In this document: in pieces, positions 39,014 to 48,683 of the stretch
How positions within the stretch are numbered: position 1 is the first letter of the stretch
Layout of the letters: each line of letters opens with the position of its first letter
Source of the DNA: Pragia fontium DSM 5563 = ATCC 49100
GTDB taxonomy: Bacteria > Pseudomonadota > Gammaproteobacteria > Enterobacterales > Enterobacteriaceae
Length of the DNA: 64,000 nucleotides
Direction: 5' to 3'
Assembly (NCBI RefSeq): GCF_900112475.1
Contig: NZ_FOLW01000003.1
Coordinates: 118,081 to 182,080, forward strand
Position numbers and translations under genes: made by a program
Notes under the pieces: generated by a model
Database searches by the model: none
What the model was told of the DNA's origin: nothing
The model's input: the letters and a program-made list of their open reading frames with translations, nothing else

Positions 39014-39966
39014 AAGGTGCTCATTCCAGGACGAAGCCCTTCAACCGGTTTAATCGGGTAAAGCCGCACTTCAAAAGTTTTTAAATCAAAATCGCCGGTT
39101 GCGCGAGTCGCGCGTTTAGTAGCGAAATCGCCCATTGGAGCAATAAACCGAACTTCGGCTTCAAGCTGTTGATTATTCAGTGCCGGAACCTGCAATTTCA
39201 CTTTATCGCCTTTACGAACGTGAGCCAGAATATCTTCTCGCAGGTTATAGACAAAGTAAGCGTCAGGTAGCCGAATAATGGTCAGTAACGGGCTGGAGGC
39301 GTTTAATAGCTCTCCCTGTTCGGCTGGAATGGTACCCACTTCACCATCAACCGGTGCCTTAACCAGTAAGTCATCCTGTTGGACTTTCACCTGAGCCAGA
39401 TTCTGTTCCGCTTGATGGAGCGCGGCAACAAATGCATCGCGCTGTTCGGAACGATCGCCGTGCACCGCTTGATCTAACTGGGCACGAGCGGAGTTGACCT
39501 GTTGAAGCGCAGTGTCTCGGGCTTTTAATGATGAATCCAGCATCGAAGCAGAAACATAGCCTTTAGGTGCCATGCTGAGGTTACGACGGTAATCTTTCTC
39601 GGCATTTTGATATGAGGCTTCCGCTTGCGCCAAGGCGGCTTTGAGGTTGCGAATGCTTTCTTCACGGGTACCGTGCATCGACTCTTCTAAGCGTGCTTTC
39701 GCCTGATCGCGGGCGGCTTCCAGCGATTTGACCTGTGCATCCAGCTCCGGGCTGTCGAGCTTCATCAGTAGCTGACCGGTTTTGACATCATCGCCGCGTT
39801 CAACATAGCGCTCTATTATTCGCCCTTTCGCTTTAGAGGTCACTAATACCTCTGGAGCATCCACCTCACCCTGTAAGAGGATATATTGGTTATGGGCGCG
39901 AAATAATATAGCCAATGCAACGACAACGATAATAAATAGTAGCGTAATAATAGATTGTTTCTTCAT
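38995..39966 (-). CDS. HlyD-family membrane fusion protein
   Basis: This 323-residue periplasmic adaptor is anchored by one N-terminal helix (about 7-25). It shows the lipoyl/biotinyl-like halves (VTSKAKGRIIERYVERGDDVKTGQLLMKLD near 43-72 and VKAPVDGEVGTIPAEQGE near 202-219) on either side of a coiled-coil hairpin (about 75-195). It would bridge the inner-membrane permeases to an outer-membrane channel such as TolC. It is the first gene of the operon; the ribosome site is weak. Confidence 0.9.
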   Translation of the reverse strand: MKKQSIITLLFIIVVVALAILFRAHNQYILLQGEVDAPEVLVTSKAKGRIIERYVERGDDVKTGQLLMKLDSPELDAQVKSLEAARDQAKARLEESMHGTREESIRNLKAALAQAEASYQNAEKDYRRNLSMAPKGYVSASMLDSSLKARDTALQQVNSARAQLDQAVHGDRSEQRDAFVAALHQAEQNLAQVKVQQDDLLVKAPVDGEVGTIPAEQGELLNASSPLLTIIRLPDAYFVYNLREDILAHVRKGDKVKLQVPALNNQQLEAEVRFIAPMGDFATKRATRATGDFDLKTFEVRLYPIKPVEGLRPGMSTLWKWED

Positions 39967-40361
39967 ATCAGATATATCGTCGTTATCATTATTGTTGAGT
40001 GTATTGAGTTAACACCGGGCATAATAAATAATAGCCTAAAATTTAGACTAATAACCATGTCTCAGGGACAGATAGATACCAAACGGTGTACGGTACGCCC
40101 GTTTGAGGTGGCGGTGTTTTCTTGGTTATTAGAGTAAAACAGGATTTATTCTCTGTGTAGACCTGAAATTCTACCCTAAACCGCCTAATGAACCTAGTTC
40201 TACCTTAGCATAAAGTGCTAACTGGCCGAGGTAGAAAGGGGCATTTTATGGTTTTTTTATGATTGTCAGAGATATTGCCGGAATTGGGGAGTCGCCATCC
40301 TGGCTGGTACCAAGACGGCATGACGATATTTTGATCTGGAATACTTGTCGGATAATATAAA
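39967..40361. other. Gene-free spacer
   Basis: About 395 bp separate the HlyD-like gene start from the end of the MetE-like gene. It should contain the promoter of the export operon. A 26-codon frame (40057-40137) has no ribosome site and no family pattern, and I do not call it a gene. Confidence 0.5.
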
Positions 40362-41471
40362 TTATTCCCCCCAAACCTCTTTCGCCACTTCAACCGTAAG
40401 TTTTAGCTTATTCCACTGCTCTTCTTCCGCTAGTAGATTACCTTCTTCCGTTGAGGCAAATCCACACTGTGGGCTAAGACACAGCTGATTGATGTCGACG
40501 TATTGTGCCGCTTCCTGAATCCGTCGTTTGACGTCTTGTGGATTTTCCAGTTGGCCGGTTTTAGTGGTGACTAATCCTAATACTACCTGCTGGTGCCCAG
40601 GCTTAATAAAACGCAGTGGCTCAAAACCACCGGCACGTTCGCTGTCATATTCAAGGAAGAAGGCATCAACATTAACGCTGCCAAACAATAATTCGGCAAC
40701 GGGTTCATAACCGCCTTCTGAAATCCAGGTGGAACGGAAATTACCCCGGCAAACGTGCAGACCGATAATGAGATCGCTTGGCTTATCCTTAATCGCGGTA
40801 TTAATCACCCATGCGTAGGTCGCCGCTAACTGCTCAGGATCTTCCCCACGCTCGCGAATTTGCTGGCGCTGCTGTTCTGAGCAGAAGTAGGCCCAAACTG
40901 TATCGTCCAACTGTAAGTAGCGGCAGCCGGCATCATAGAAGGCATGAATGGCCTGACGATAAGTTTCGGCAAGGTCGGCAAAGTAATCTTTAATATCGGG
41001 ATAAACCTGACTGTTAATGGCTGCCCGACCCCCGCGAAAGTGCAGCATACTTGGACTAGGGATGGTCATTTTGGGGACTGCATGTTGAACAATACTCTTT
41101 AAATAGCGGAAATCTTCCAGCATCGGATGATTGCTGAACCCAAGCTTGCCGGTAACCTTGATGCTACGGGCTTTGGTTTGTACGCCATTGAACTGAATGC
41201 CTTGGGCAGCGTCGATACCTTCTACACCATCTAAACCTTCAAGGAAATCAAAGTGCCACCATGCTCGGCGAAATTCACCGTCGGTGACTGCTTGCAGGCC
41301 AACGTGTTCCTGACTGGCGACAATTTTTTTAATTTCTTCATTTTCAATTTGTCGCAGCTGTGCGGCATTAATTTCATTACTGGCGAATTGTTGACGTGCC
41401 TGCTTTAAGCGCTGGGTACGCAGTAAACTACCTACGGTATCCGCTCTAAATGGGGGTAAAGATTTTGCCAT
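40362..41471 (-). CDS. MetE-like cobalamin-independent methionine synthase family protein (YxjG/YxjH type)
   Basis: This is a 369-residue protein corresponding to the C-terminal catalytic domain of MetE. It has RADTVGSLLR at residues 8-17, VTDGEFRRAWWHFDFLEG near 62, YLQLDD near 187, LHVCRGN (about 238-244) and the zinc-ligand region LSPQCGFAS (about 341). Short relatives such as YxjG lack the N-terminal half of MetE and the exact methyl donor is unsettled. It is divergent from yhaJ, whose product may control it; this is a guess from position. Confidence 0.85.
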   Translation of the reverse strand: MAKSLPPFRADTVGSLLRTQRLKQARQQFASNEINAAQLRQIENEEIKKIVASQEHVGLQAVTDGEFRRAWWHFDFLEGLDGVEGIDAAQGIQFNGVQTKARSIKVTGKLGFSNHPMLEDFRYLKSIVQHAVPKMTIPSPSMLHFRGGRAAINSQVYPDIKDYFADLAETYRQAIHAFYDAGCRYLQLDDTVWAYFCSEQQRQQIRERGEDPEQLAATYAWVINTAIKDKPSDLIIGLHVCRGNFRSTWISEGGYEPVAELLFGSVNVDAFFLEYDSERAGGFEPLRFIKPGHQQVVLGLVTTKTGQLENPQDVKRRIQEAAQYVDINQLCLSPQCGFASTEEGNLLAEEEQWNKLKLTVEVAKEVWGE

Positions 41472-41711
41472 GATTGACTCCTGCTTTATTTAGACGTTTA
41501 GATGGCTAAATTGATGGTTTTATCCTGTCACTTGCGCTGAATAAAGACAATTGAATAATTTTCACTGATGATGAAAATTATTCATGTTCTCTGTGATATA
41601 GGGTATAAAAAAATCGGCAATGGCTTGATTGTCACTGGACGAGCATAGATTCACAAGCTAGTCTGATCCCCATTATGAGCAATAAAAAACAACAGATTAA
41701 CGACTAAGAAT

Positions 41712-42602
41712 ATGAATAAAGACCGGGCATTAACGCTTGAGGCGTTGAGAGTAATGGATGCGATCGAGCGCCGTCGTAGTTTTGCAGCCGCAGCAGAAGA
41801 GCTGGGGCGAGTGCCTTCGGCATTGAGTTACACTATGCAAAAGCTGGAAGAGGAGCTCGATGTGGTGCTGTTTGACCGCTCCGGGCATCGCACCAAGTTT
41901 ACCCCCGTTGGTCGTTTATTATTAGAGCGAGGCCGTATTCTGTTGGAAGCCGCGGATAAGCTCACCTCGGATGCTGAAGCTTTGTCACGCGGCTGGGAAA
42001 CCAATATCAGTGTGGTGACCGAGGTGTTGGTTTCCGCCTGGCGGCTATTTCCGTTGGTCAATCGGTTGGCAGAGAAGTCAGATACCCAACTATCGATTAC
42101 CACTGAAGTATTGGCCGGTGCATGGGAACAATTGGAGCTGGGAAAAGCCGATATTGTTATTGGCCCATCGGGCTATTTGCGCCAGTCCGCGGAAATAAAT
42201 TTTATTAGTTTGTATAAAGTATGCAGTCAATACGTTGCTTCCCCGGATCATCCTATTCATCAGGAAGAAAACCCACTGGATGACGCTGTTCGCTTGAAGT
42301 ATCGAGGCGTGGCGATTGCAGATACGGCTAAAGAACGCCCGATTCTGACGGTTAAAGTGTTGGAAAAACAGCGCCGACTGACGGTAAGTTCTTTGGAAGA
42401 TAAACACAAAGCGCTGGTGGCCGGTTTGGGGATTGGTTCTATGCCATCTGATGCGATTCAGGACGATCTAAAGGCGGGTAGGCTGAAGATTATTGGTAAC
42501 GATCCTGGTAGTGAAGTTGAAATTATTATGGCGTGGCGACGGGATCAGATTGGTAAAGCCAAAGCATGGTTACTGCGTGAGATTCCAAAACTGTTCTCCT
42601 GA
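41712..42602 (+). CDS. yhaJ: LysR-family transcriptional regulator YhaJ
   Basis: This 296-residue LysR-type regulator has an N-terminal helix-turn-helix (about 8-66; RRRSFAAAAEELGRVPSALSY) and a C-terminal effector domain. The sequence closely follows E. coli YhaJ, for example ALTLEALRVMDAIERR, MQKLEEELDVVLFDRSGHRT and the ending IMAWRRD...LREIPKLF. In E. coli YhaJ responds to aromatic compounds such as dinitrotoluene products and affects virulence genes. The nearby pirin and yqjG genes keep the E. coli neighbourhood. Confidence 0.93.
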   Translation: MNKDRALTLEALRVMDAIERRRSFAAAAEELGRVPSALSYTMQKLEEELDVVLFDRSGHRTKFTPVGRLLLERGRILLEAADKLTSDAEALSRGWETNISVVTEVLVSAWRLFPLVNRLAEKSDTQLSITTEVLAGAWEQLELGKADIVIGPSGYLRQSAEINFISLYKVCSQYVASPDHPIHQEENPLDDAVRLKYRGVAIADTAKERPILTVKVLEKQRRLTVSSLEDKHKALVAGLGIGSMPSDAIQDDLKAGRLKIIGNDPGSEVEIIMAWRRDQIGKAKAWLLREIPKLFS

Positions 42603-42651
42603 TCCGCGCTCATAGTATACTGCCTGTCTTTCAGTGATTTCAGGTTGGACT

Positions 42652-43509
42652 ATGACGCGTCGTAGTGCCCTTATTCAAATACATATCGCCGCGCTTCTGT
42701 TCGGCATATCCGGTATTTTCGGTAAGCTGATTTTGAGCGGCGTTGCTGTGCTGGTCTTTGGTCGGGCATTTTTTGCCCTGCTGTCATTATCGCTGTTGTT
42801 AGTGAAATCGCGCCGTATGCCTTGGCATGGCGTTAGCATGCAACGCATTTTTAATCTGATGGCAATGGGCCTGTTGTTAGTGGCGCACTGGGTGACTTTC
42901 TTTCTTGGTATCAAAGTGGGCGGTGTCGCGGTAGCTACGTTGGGTTTTGCCTGTTTCCCCGCTTTTGTTGCCATATTGGAAAGCGTGTTATACCGCGAAC
43001 AATTGACCCGCACAGAATATACGTTGATTGGTTTGGTTTCCCTCGGCTTAGTGTTGGTTACCCCCAGCTTTGATTTTTCTGATCGTGCCACCGAAGGGCT
43101 GATTTGGGGTATTGCCTCAGGCTTTATCTATGCCTTACTGACCATCGGCAACCGTAATGTGGCGGCTAAAATGTCAGGAGTACAGGTTAACTGGTGGGAA
43201 AATCTATCGGCGATACTGTGTTTACTTCCTTTTGCCTTTAGCGATATTCCACTGGTGCCGTGGCTGGATTGGGTATGGATAGCCTGTTTGGGGCTATTGT
43301 GTACCGGACTCTCCTATAGCTTTTTTATTAACGGTCTGAAAGTGATTAATGCCCGTACGGCGGCGTTAATAATCGCTTTGGAACCGGTGTATGCGATTTT
43401 GGTGGCGTGGATGCTGTTCCACGAACAACCTGGACTACGCATGTTACTGGGCGGCGTATTAATTATTTTTGCCGTGGGTTGGTCGACGAAGAAGAAGTCA
43501 GTCGGATAG
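42652..43509 (+). CDS. EamA/DMT-family transporter
   Basis: This is a 285-residue inner-membrane protein with about ten membrane helices arranged as two EamA repeats (about 8-138 and 148-280). The ATG at 42652 follows AGGTTGG; a GTG six codons upstream is the alternative start. EamA proteins export amino acids or metabolites; the substrate cannot be read from sequence. It follows yhaJ by 49 bp on the same strand and may share its transcript. Confidence 0.88.
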   Translation: MTRRSALIQIHIAALLFGISGIFGKLILSGVAVLVFGRAFFALLSLSLLLVKSRRMPWHGVSMQRIFNLMAMGLLLVAHWVTFFLGIKVGGVAVATLGFACFPAFVAILESVLYREQLTRTEYTLIGLVSLGLVLVTPSFDFSDRATEGLIWGIASGFIYALLTIGNRNVAAKMSGVQVNWWENLSAILCLLPFAFSDIPLVPWLDWVWIACLGLLCTGLSYSFFINGLKVINARTAALIIALEPVYAILVAWMLFHEQPGLRMLLGGVLIIFAVGWSTKKKSVG

Positions 43510-43673
43510 ATAAAATGGGGACGTTATATTACGGAGTCGAGAATACACCAGCCCGGTCGTGCGAGATGGTGATATTTTCTCAACATTAGCTACGACCGGA
43601 ATATCCACAAGACCCAATTTTAAAAAAGGTTTATCAGCCGTCTCAGAAGTTGTATTGCGTTCCTACTTTGGCG

Positions 43674-44531
43674 CTATGAGATAAACTTACCACTATTGTA
43701 ATCATCAATCGCCTGTTGGATCTCTTCCACGCTGTTCATGACAAACGGCCCATATTGCACTATCGGTTCATTCAATGGTTTACCTGCCAGCAGCATCACT
43801 CGACCACCGAGAATACCCGCTTTGAGATGAACCATATCGCCATCGCTGAGAATAGCCGTTTGATCAAACTGTAGGGTATGGCCGCCAACTTCAATTTCAC
43901 CTTCGAACAGATAGAGCAGCGCATTAAGACCGGTAGGAATTGGGATATGCACTTCACCGTGGGCTTCCAGTCGAATATCGGCGATCAGTGGTTGGGTCGC
44001 TTGCGCCTGAACCGGGCTGGTATACGTATCGCCATCCAGCGTTAAAGAACCAGCAATCAGGATGATTTGACCCTGCTCCAATAGTGAAATATTGGGTAAC
44101 TGCTCGGCATCGAAATTTTGATAGCTGGGCGCTTTCATTTTCTCGCTGCGCGGCAAATTCAGCCAAATTTGGAAGCCGCGCATTTCACCATCAATTTGTT
44201 GGGGCATTTCTGAGTGAATAATCCCCCGACCCGCGGTCATCCATTGAATACCGCCGGTTTTTAATTCACCTCGATGCCCAACGTGGTCTTCATGCAGCAT
44301 ATTGCCTTCCAACATGTAGGTGATGGTTTCAAAGCCGCGGTGAGGATGATCGGGAAATCCGGCGATATAATCTTGTGGATCGTCAGAGAAAAAGACATCC
44401 ATCATCAGGTAAGGATCCATCCTCTGACCGTCAGTTTGGCCCAGCGCACGTTTAAGGCTAACGCCGGCTCCGTCCTCGGTGGCCAGCGCAGAAAATACCT
44501 GCCTGATAGTACGATATTGTTGATTGCTCAT
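43674..44531 (-). CDS. Pirin family protein (YhaK-related)
   Basis: This is a 285-residue bicupin of the pirin family. The N-terminal cupin keeps the metal ligands in FPDHPHRGFET (about 58-68) and the HEDHVGHRGE segment; related proteins have quercetinase activity. The C-terminal cupin covers about 175-270. The start at 44531 has GGAG upstream. It is longer than E. coli YhaK (233 residues), so it is a full-length pirin and not a strict YhaK equivalent. It follows yqjG by 10 bp on the same strand, suggesting co-expression. Confidence 0.88.
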   Translation of the reverse strand: MSNQQYRTIRQVFSALATEDGAGVSLKRALGQTDGQRMDPYLMMDVFFSDDPQDYIAGFPDHPHRGFETITYMLEGNMLHEDHVGHRGELKTGGIQWMTAGRGIIHSEMPQQIDGEMRGFQIWLNLPRSEKMKAPSYQNFDAEQLPNISLLEQGQIILIAGSLTLDGDTYTSPVQAQATQPLIADIRLEAHGEVHIPIPTGLNALLYLFEGEIEVGGHTLQFDQTAILSDGDMVHLKAGILGGRVMLLAGKPLNEPIVQYGPFVMNSVEEIQQAIDDYNSGKFIS

Positions 44532-44541
44532 TAGGTTCTCC

Positions 44542-45534
44542 TTATTTCTCAGAGAAGCGGTCACGGCGATCGTGTGGCGCATTAAGATCTTGCTTTGGCC
44601 CGATAGAGATAATGCCGGTCGGGTTGATCGTCTTGTGGCTGCAATAATAGTGATGGCGGATATGTGGGAAACTCACGGTTTCCGCAATGCCGGTCATCTG
44701 ATAGATATCACGCAGGAAGCCATACAGGTTTGGATAATCACTGATGCGCTGATAGTCACACTTAAAATGGGTGACGTAAACCGGATCAAAACGTACCAGC
44801 GTGGTCCAGAGCCGCAGGTCGGCTTCGGTTAGCTGACTGCCTGTCAGGTAACGCTGGTGACTCAGAATTTTTTCCAGTTTATCCAGCGCTTGAAACACGT
44901 TCTGTACTTCTTCGCTATAGGCTTGCTGCTCAGTAGCAAAGCCTGCTTTATAAACACCATTGTTAACATTGGCATAGATCCAGTCATTCAGACTGTCGAT
45001 CTCACTGCGTAGCGCGTCAGGATAGTAATCTTCAGGTTTAGCACCCAGACTATCAAATGCGTTGTTGAGCATGCGAATAATTTCAGAGGATTCGTTGCTA
45101 ACGATGGTATTTTTTTGTTTGTCCCACAACACAGGAACCGTCACCCGGCCAGTATAATCAGGGGCGGCCTTGAGATAGACCTGATAGAGATAGTCAAAGC
45201 CAAACAGGGTATCGCCCGTCGCCTCTGCAAAGTCAGTAGCGAATGTCCATCCGTGTTCCAACATTAAAGGGTGTACCACGGAAACAGAGATCATCTGTTC
45301 CAGACCTTTTAGCTTACGCATGAGCAGCGTGCGATGAGCCCACGGGCAGGCCAGAGAAACATACAGGTGATAACGGCCAGCCTCAGCCTTAAAACCACCG
45401 TCACCGCTTGGACCGGGTTGACCGTCCGCCGTTATCCAGTTGCGAAACTGCGGCGTTGTACGCTTAAAATGACCCTGAGTTGATTTTGTATCGTACCAAA
45501 CATCCTGCCAGATTCCGTTTACTAACTGTCCCAT
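44542..45534 (-). CDS. yqjG: Glutathionyl-hydroquinone reductase YqjG
   Basis: This is a 330-residue Xi-class glutathione transferase that reduces glutathionyl-hydroquinones to hydroquinones using glutathione. The active-site cysteine is in SLACPWAHRTLL near residue 63, followed by a glutathione-binding SNESSEIIRML (about 139-149) and an all-helical C-domain with the family tyrosines. Length and location match E. coli YqjG (328 residues). It is upstream of the pirin gene and downstream of yqjF. Confidence 0.95.
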   Translation of the reverse strand: MGQLVNGIWQDVWYDTKSTQGHFKRTTPQFRNWITADGQPGPSGDGGFKAEAGRYHLYVSLACPWAHRTLLMRKLKGLEQMISVSVVHPLMLEHGWTFATDFAEATGDTLFGFDYLYQVYLKAAPDYTGRVTVPVLWDKQKNTIVSNESSEIIRMLNNAFDSLGAKPEDYYPDALRSEIDSLNDWIYANVNNGVYKAGFATEQQAYSEEVQNVFQALDKLEKILSHQRYLTGSQLTEADLRLWTTLVRFDPVYVTHFKCDYQRISDYPNLYGFLRDIYQMTGIAETVSFPHIRHHYYCSHKTINPTGIISIGPKQDLNAPHDRRDRFSEK

Positions 45535-45679
45535 GATGTACCTCCGCAGATAAGTTGGTGGGTAATAAAGGTATAGCTCAGTTTGAGCGGTAAGTATGGC
45601 GATACTCTCTATCGCTCTGATTAGTGCTAAAAATCAATGGGCCGTGCAGGATGTGCACGGCCCATTGGTAAGAAAGGAA

Positions 45680-46075
45680 TTACCACTTTTTCTTCAGTAG
45701 GGCGTCGATGCTCCATGCACCTGGGCCGGTGACAGCCAGTAACAGGTAACCGCCAGCAATGGTCAGGTTTTTCATAAACATTAACTGGTTAGCACCTTGT
45801 TCAAAGTTAATGTGGAAGATAAACGCGGTCATTAAAGTAAAGAATACGGTAAATAACGCAGTTGTACGGGTCAGAAAACCCAGTAATATCGCCAGACCAC
45901 CGCCCAGTTCAAGTAAAATAGTCAGTGGTAGCAGGAATCCAGGGACGCCCATAGATTGCATATATTGCTGAGTGCCAGCATACGCATCACCTAATTTGCC
46001 ATAACCGGCAACGATGAACAGAATCGGCATAAGAACACGAGCAATCAGAATCGCCAGATTATTTACGTTTTTCAT
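45680..46075 (-). CDS. yqjF: DoxX-family inner-membrane protein YqjF
   Basis: This 131-residue protein has four predicted membrane helices and the DoxX signature (ILIARVLMPILFIVAGYGKL at about 7-26, then LGGGLAILLGFLTRTTA). DoxX proteins are linked to quinol oxidation or redox homeostasis; the precise role of YqjF is unknown. The start at 46075 is preferred over one at 46117 as it begins directly before the first helix. The gene sits between yqjK and yqjG as in E. coli. Confidence 0.92.
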   Translation of the reverse strand: MKNVNNLAILIARVLMPILFIVAGYGKLGDAYAGTQQYMQSMGVPGFLLPLTILLELGGGLAILLGFLTRTTALFTVFFTLMTAFIFHINFEQGANQLMFMKNLTIAGGYLLLAVTGPGAWSIDALLKKKW

Positions 46076-46372
46076 TTCTACTCTTAACTCCAGAACCAAA
46101 ATTGATAATAAATACATTCATTCGAAATAATCATGAATGAACATTGTTTCGTTTCGATGAAGTAATCGTAGTTCAACTGACAAAAACTTGTTAGCGAGAA
46201 GAATTGCATAATTAATTCAAAAAAATTGAGCAAGAGAAGGTGCTAAGAGCGCTGGTATATCAAGATTGTTGAGTTCTTCGCTAAAATTATCGGGTGATAT
46301 CGGCAGAATGCCTCAATTTTACTGTGGGATTGTTGAGCGAGATTAGAAAAGTTAGAAAGGGCGAGAAATGAA

Positions 46373-46657
46373 CTACTTGGCGCTGAGATTCTGTCGAACC
46401 AGATTCACCGTTGTCCATATACCGAATGCACGGCGACCCCAAACCATCAGTTTTTTCGGATGACGTAGGCTGACCACCGCCACTACACCAACGCCGATGG
46501 CGGCAACTTTGCGATACTTGAATAGCGTGAGCCATCCTCTGTCGATATCGGCGGTATATTCCAGCCACGCATCACACTGTTGAGCCAGTTCAGTGCGCTG
46601 CCGAGTAATTTTATCCACCAGCAACGCTTTTTTTAACTCACGTGATTTCTTATTCAT
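46373..46657 (-). CDS. yqjK: YqjK-like protein
   Basis: This is a 94-residue basic protein with a hydrophobic segment at about 51-63. It overlaps the yqjE stop by 4 bp (ATGA), giving the conserved yqjD-yqjE-yqjK order. Function is unknown; the E. coli homologue is an inner-membrane stress-linked protein. Confidence 0.88.
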   Translation of the reverse strand: MNKKSRELKKALLVDKITRQRTELAQQCDAWLEYTADIDRGWLTLFKYRKVAAIGVGVVAVVSLRHPKKLMVWGRRAFGIWTTVNLVRQNLSAK

Positions 46658-47049
46658 TGCTCATCCTTTAGCGCATGGCGATCCAGCTTTAGCTGAGTAC
46701 GTGTTTCTTTCAGGAAAGTCACGCGTCGAGCTTTTACCATGGTCCAAATACCGACGATTAAGGTCAGCAGGAACAAGGTGCCGGTGATAACAGACAGCGC
46801 CAAGACTCGGTATGCAGGATCGATGGCCAGACAGACCAGAATAAATAGACCCATTAAGAAGAAACCGGCGAACAACAGCGTTAAGCCCACCATTATCAGG
46901 AGCTGAGTCAGATGGACTTTTTCTTCTTCCAGCTCAACGGCCAGTAATTCCAACCGCGTTTGCACCATGCCGTGTAGCAAAGTAAAAATACGTTGGATGG
47001 TGCTCAGGGCACCCTTGCCGGGGCCCTGAGAGGAGGAGTAATTGGCCAT
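46654..47049 (-). CDS. yqjE: Phage holin superfamily III-like membrane protein YqjE
   Basis: This 131-residue protein has two adjacent membrane helices (about 48-72 and 79-103) and an N-terminal amphipathic segment, the DUF1469 pattern. The ATG at 47049 follows the yqjD stop by two bases; a longer frame to 47118 would overlap yqjD for 67 bp with no family similarity. Its function is not established. Confidence 0.9.
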   Translation of the reverse strand: MANYSSSQGPGKGALSTIQRIFTLLHGMVQTRLELLAVELEEEKVHLTQLLIMVGLTLLFAGFFLMGLFILVCLAIDPAYRVLALSVITGTLFLLTLIVGIWTMVKARRVTFLKETRTQLKLDRHALKDEQ

Positions 47050-47051
47050 GA

Positions 47052-47363
47052 TTAACGGCGCGTTAGCAGAACACCGAGCACTAAACCAACGGCGGCACCA
47101 ATACCTACGCCGGTCCAAGGTTTTTCATGTACATAGTTATCGGCTTTATCGGCGATCTCTTTGGTTTGATCGACAATTTTTCCGCTGGTTTCCGTTAAGC
47201 GCGAACGGGTATTTTTTAATAAGCCTTCAGCTTTAGAACGTAATTTATCTATTTCGGCTTTAGGTTTATCGCCTGAGGAGTGCAGGAGTTCTTCCAAAGT
47301 GTCCGCCAGTGTTTCCAGCTCTTCACGAAGTAATTCAGAAGTACTTTCTTTTTGCTGTGCCAT
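47052..47363 (-). CDS. yqjD: YqjD, membrane-anchored DUF883 ribosome-associated protein
   Basis: This is a 103-residue DUF883/ElaB-type protein with a long helical N-terminal part (about 8-80) and a C-terminal membrane helix (GVGIGAAVGLVLGVLL, 85-100) ending LLTRR. E. coli YqjD binds ribosomes at the inner membrane in stationary phase and is under RpoS. It leads the yqjDEK group. Confidence 0.93.
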   Translation of the reverse strand: MAQQKESTSELLREELETLADTLEELLHSSGDKPKAEIDKLRSKAEGLLKNTRSRLTETSGKIVDQTKEIADKADNYVHEKPWTGVGIGAAVGLVLGVLLTRR

Positions 47364-47583
47364 TTGGATATATCCTTTATTTTAGCGAAATGTGTTAATA
47401 AACATAGCCCATAATCGAGGCTTGTTAAAGGCGAAATTGTGCTGTTCTTGTTGGCGAGGCTAACGGTGGTAGTGTGAAATGATGGCTATTTATCTTGACT
47501 AGTCAAAGAGATAACCACCAACGCAATCAGTTTTTAACTACGCTGGTGGTGATGAGAAATTGATGTTGTTACAACGGCAGCGG

Positions 47584-48258
47584 TTATTCGGATTTATTGG
47601 CTTTAGATTCCCGCTTTTTACGCCAAATAACAATGATAGAACCCACTAGTCCTAAGACCAACAGTACGATGGGCAGAAGCACCAAACCTTTCATCAGTTC
47701 GTTTTCATAACGGTCGAAGGTTTTTGTGCTACCTAATGCGTAGCCCAGACTGGTTAGGATAACCACCCACAGGAAACCGCTCATCCAGTTAAAGAACTGA
47801 AAACGACCGCTGTTCAGGCCAGAAATGCCAGCAAGGGTCGGGAGCAGTGTGCGGACAAACGCCAGAAAACGGCCGATAAACAGGGCCGCCAGACCATGGC
47901 GGTGAAACAGATTGTGCGCACGCTGATGATAATGGGAGGGAATGTGGGAAAGCCAGTTTTGCACCACTTTTGTGTTACCCAACCAGTGCCCCTGAAGGAA
48001 ACCAATCCAGCTACCAATACTGGCGCCGGCGGTCAGAATCACAACGGCTAACGGATAGTTGATGGCACCCTTGGCAACCAGCACGCCTACCAGCAATAAC
48101 AAACTATCGCCAGGCAAAAAAGCCGCCGGTAAGACACCGTTTTCTAACAGTAGAATGGTAAAAAGTATGCCGTATAACGTCCAGACTAAAGAGGGGTTAG
48201 TCAACATGGCAATATCATGATGCCAAAGTGCCTGCCAGAGCGTGTGTATTACATCCAT
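47584..48258 (-). CDS. yqjA: DedA-family membrane protein YqjA
   Basis: This is a 224-residue inner-membrane protein of the DedA family with the hallmark LPGDSLLLLVG (about 48-58), FIGRFLAFVRTLLPTLAG (about 130-147) and a basic C-terminus. In E. coli YqjA and YghB are needed for cell division, envelope homeostasis, alkaline pH survival and drug tolerance. The gene is upstream of yqjD on the same strand as in E. coli, but mzrA and yqjC, which separate them there, are missing: 220 bp of non-coding DNA lies between. Confidence 0.94.
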   Translation of the reverse strand: MDVIHTLWQALWHHDIAMLTNPSLVWTLYGILFTILLLENGVLPAAFLPGDSLLLLVGVLVAKGAINYPLAVVILTAGASIGSWIGFLQGHWLGNTKVVQNWLSHIPSHYHQRAHNLFHRHGLAALFIGRFLAFVRTLLPTLAGISGLNSGRFQFFNWMSGFLWVVILTSLGYALGSTKTFDRYENELMKGLVLLPIVLLVLGLVGSIIVIWRKKRESKANKSE

Positions 48259-48683
48259 TTCGTATTCCTAAAACATCGGTATAACCGGAATATAGCCCCG
48301 GAGGGGAATAAACGTTTGCTAGAGATATCTCTTGCTAAAGTAAGACCTGCATCTGGCATGGCGCATGACCTGAACATCCACAGACTTCTTTTGACGCTAA
48401 GTAATCTACAGCTAAATGAGTAAGCCATGGTTAAATTCAGGCTTGAATATCAGTTTTGTTAATTTTTGCCGGTGTACCGTTATGGTTTTGGTTGTATACC
48501 GGGCAAAAAGGTGAATGCACTCTACCAAAGTTCAGTATGCTGAAACAGAAGAAATTAAGTATTTTCGCCGTTTCTGAGCTTTATTTTAACATCTTTACAG
48601 AAAAACTGATGTTATATAAAAGCGTTGGGCAGGATAACATCACTAGCAGAAAACATTATTGATAGAGGCCAAAAAAACCAAAA
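48259..48683. other. Gene-free spacer between crcB and yqjA
   Basis: This 425-bp spacer carries no recognisable gene. It should hold the yqjA promoter. Two short frames on the plus strand have no ribosome site or family pattern. exuR, next to yqjA in E. coli, is absent. Confidence 0.5.

Noticed and set aside
40057-40137. 26-codon plus-strand frame upstream of the HlyD-like gene
   Set aside because: No ribosome site, no family pattern, and it ends in an AT-rich promoter-like stretch.
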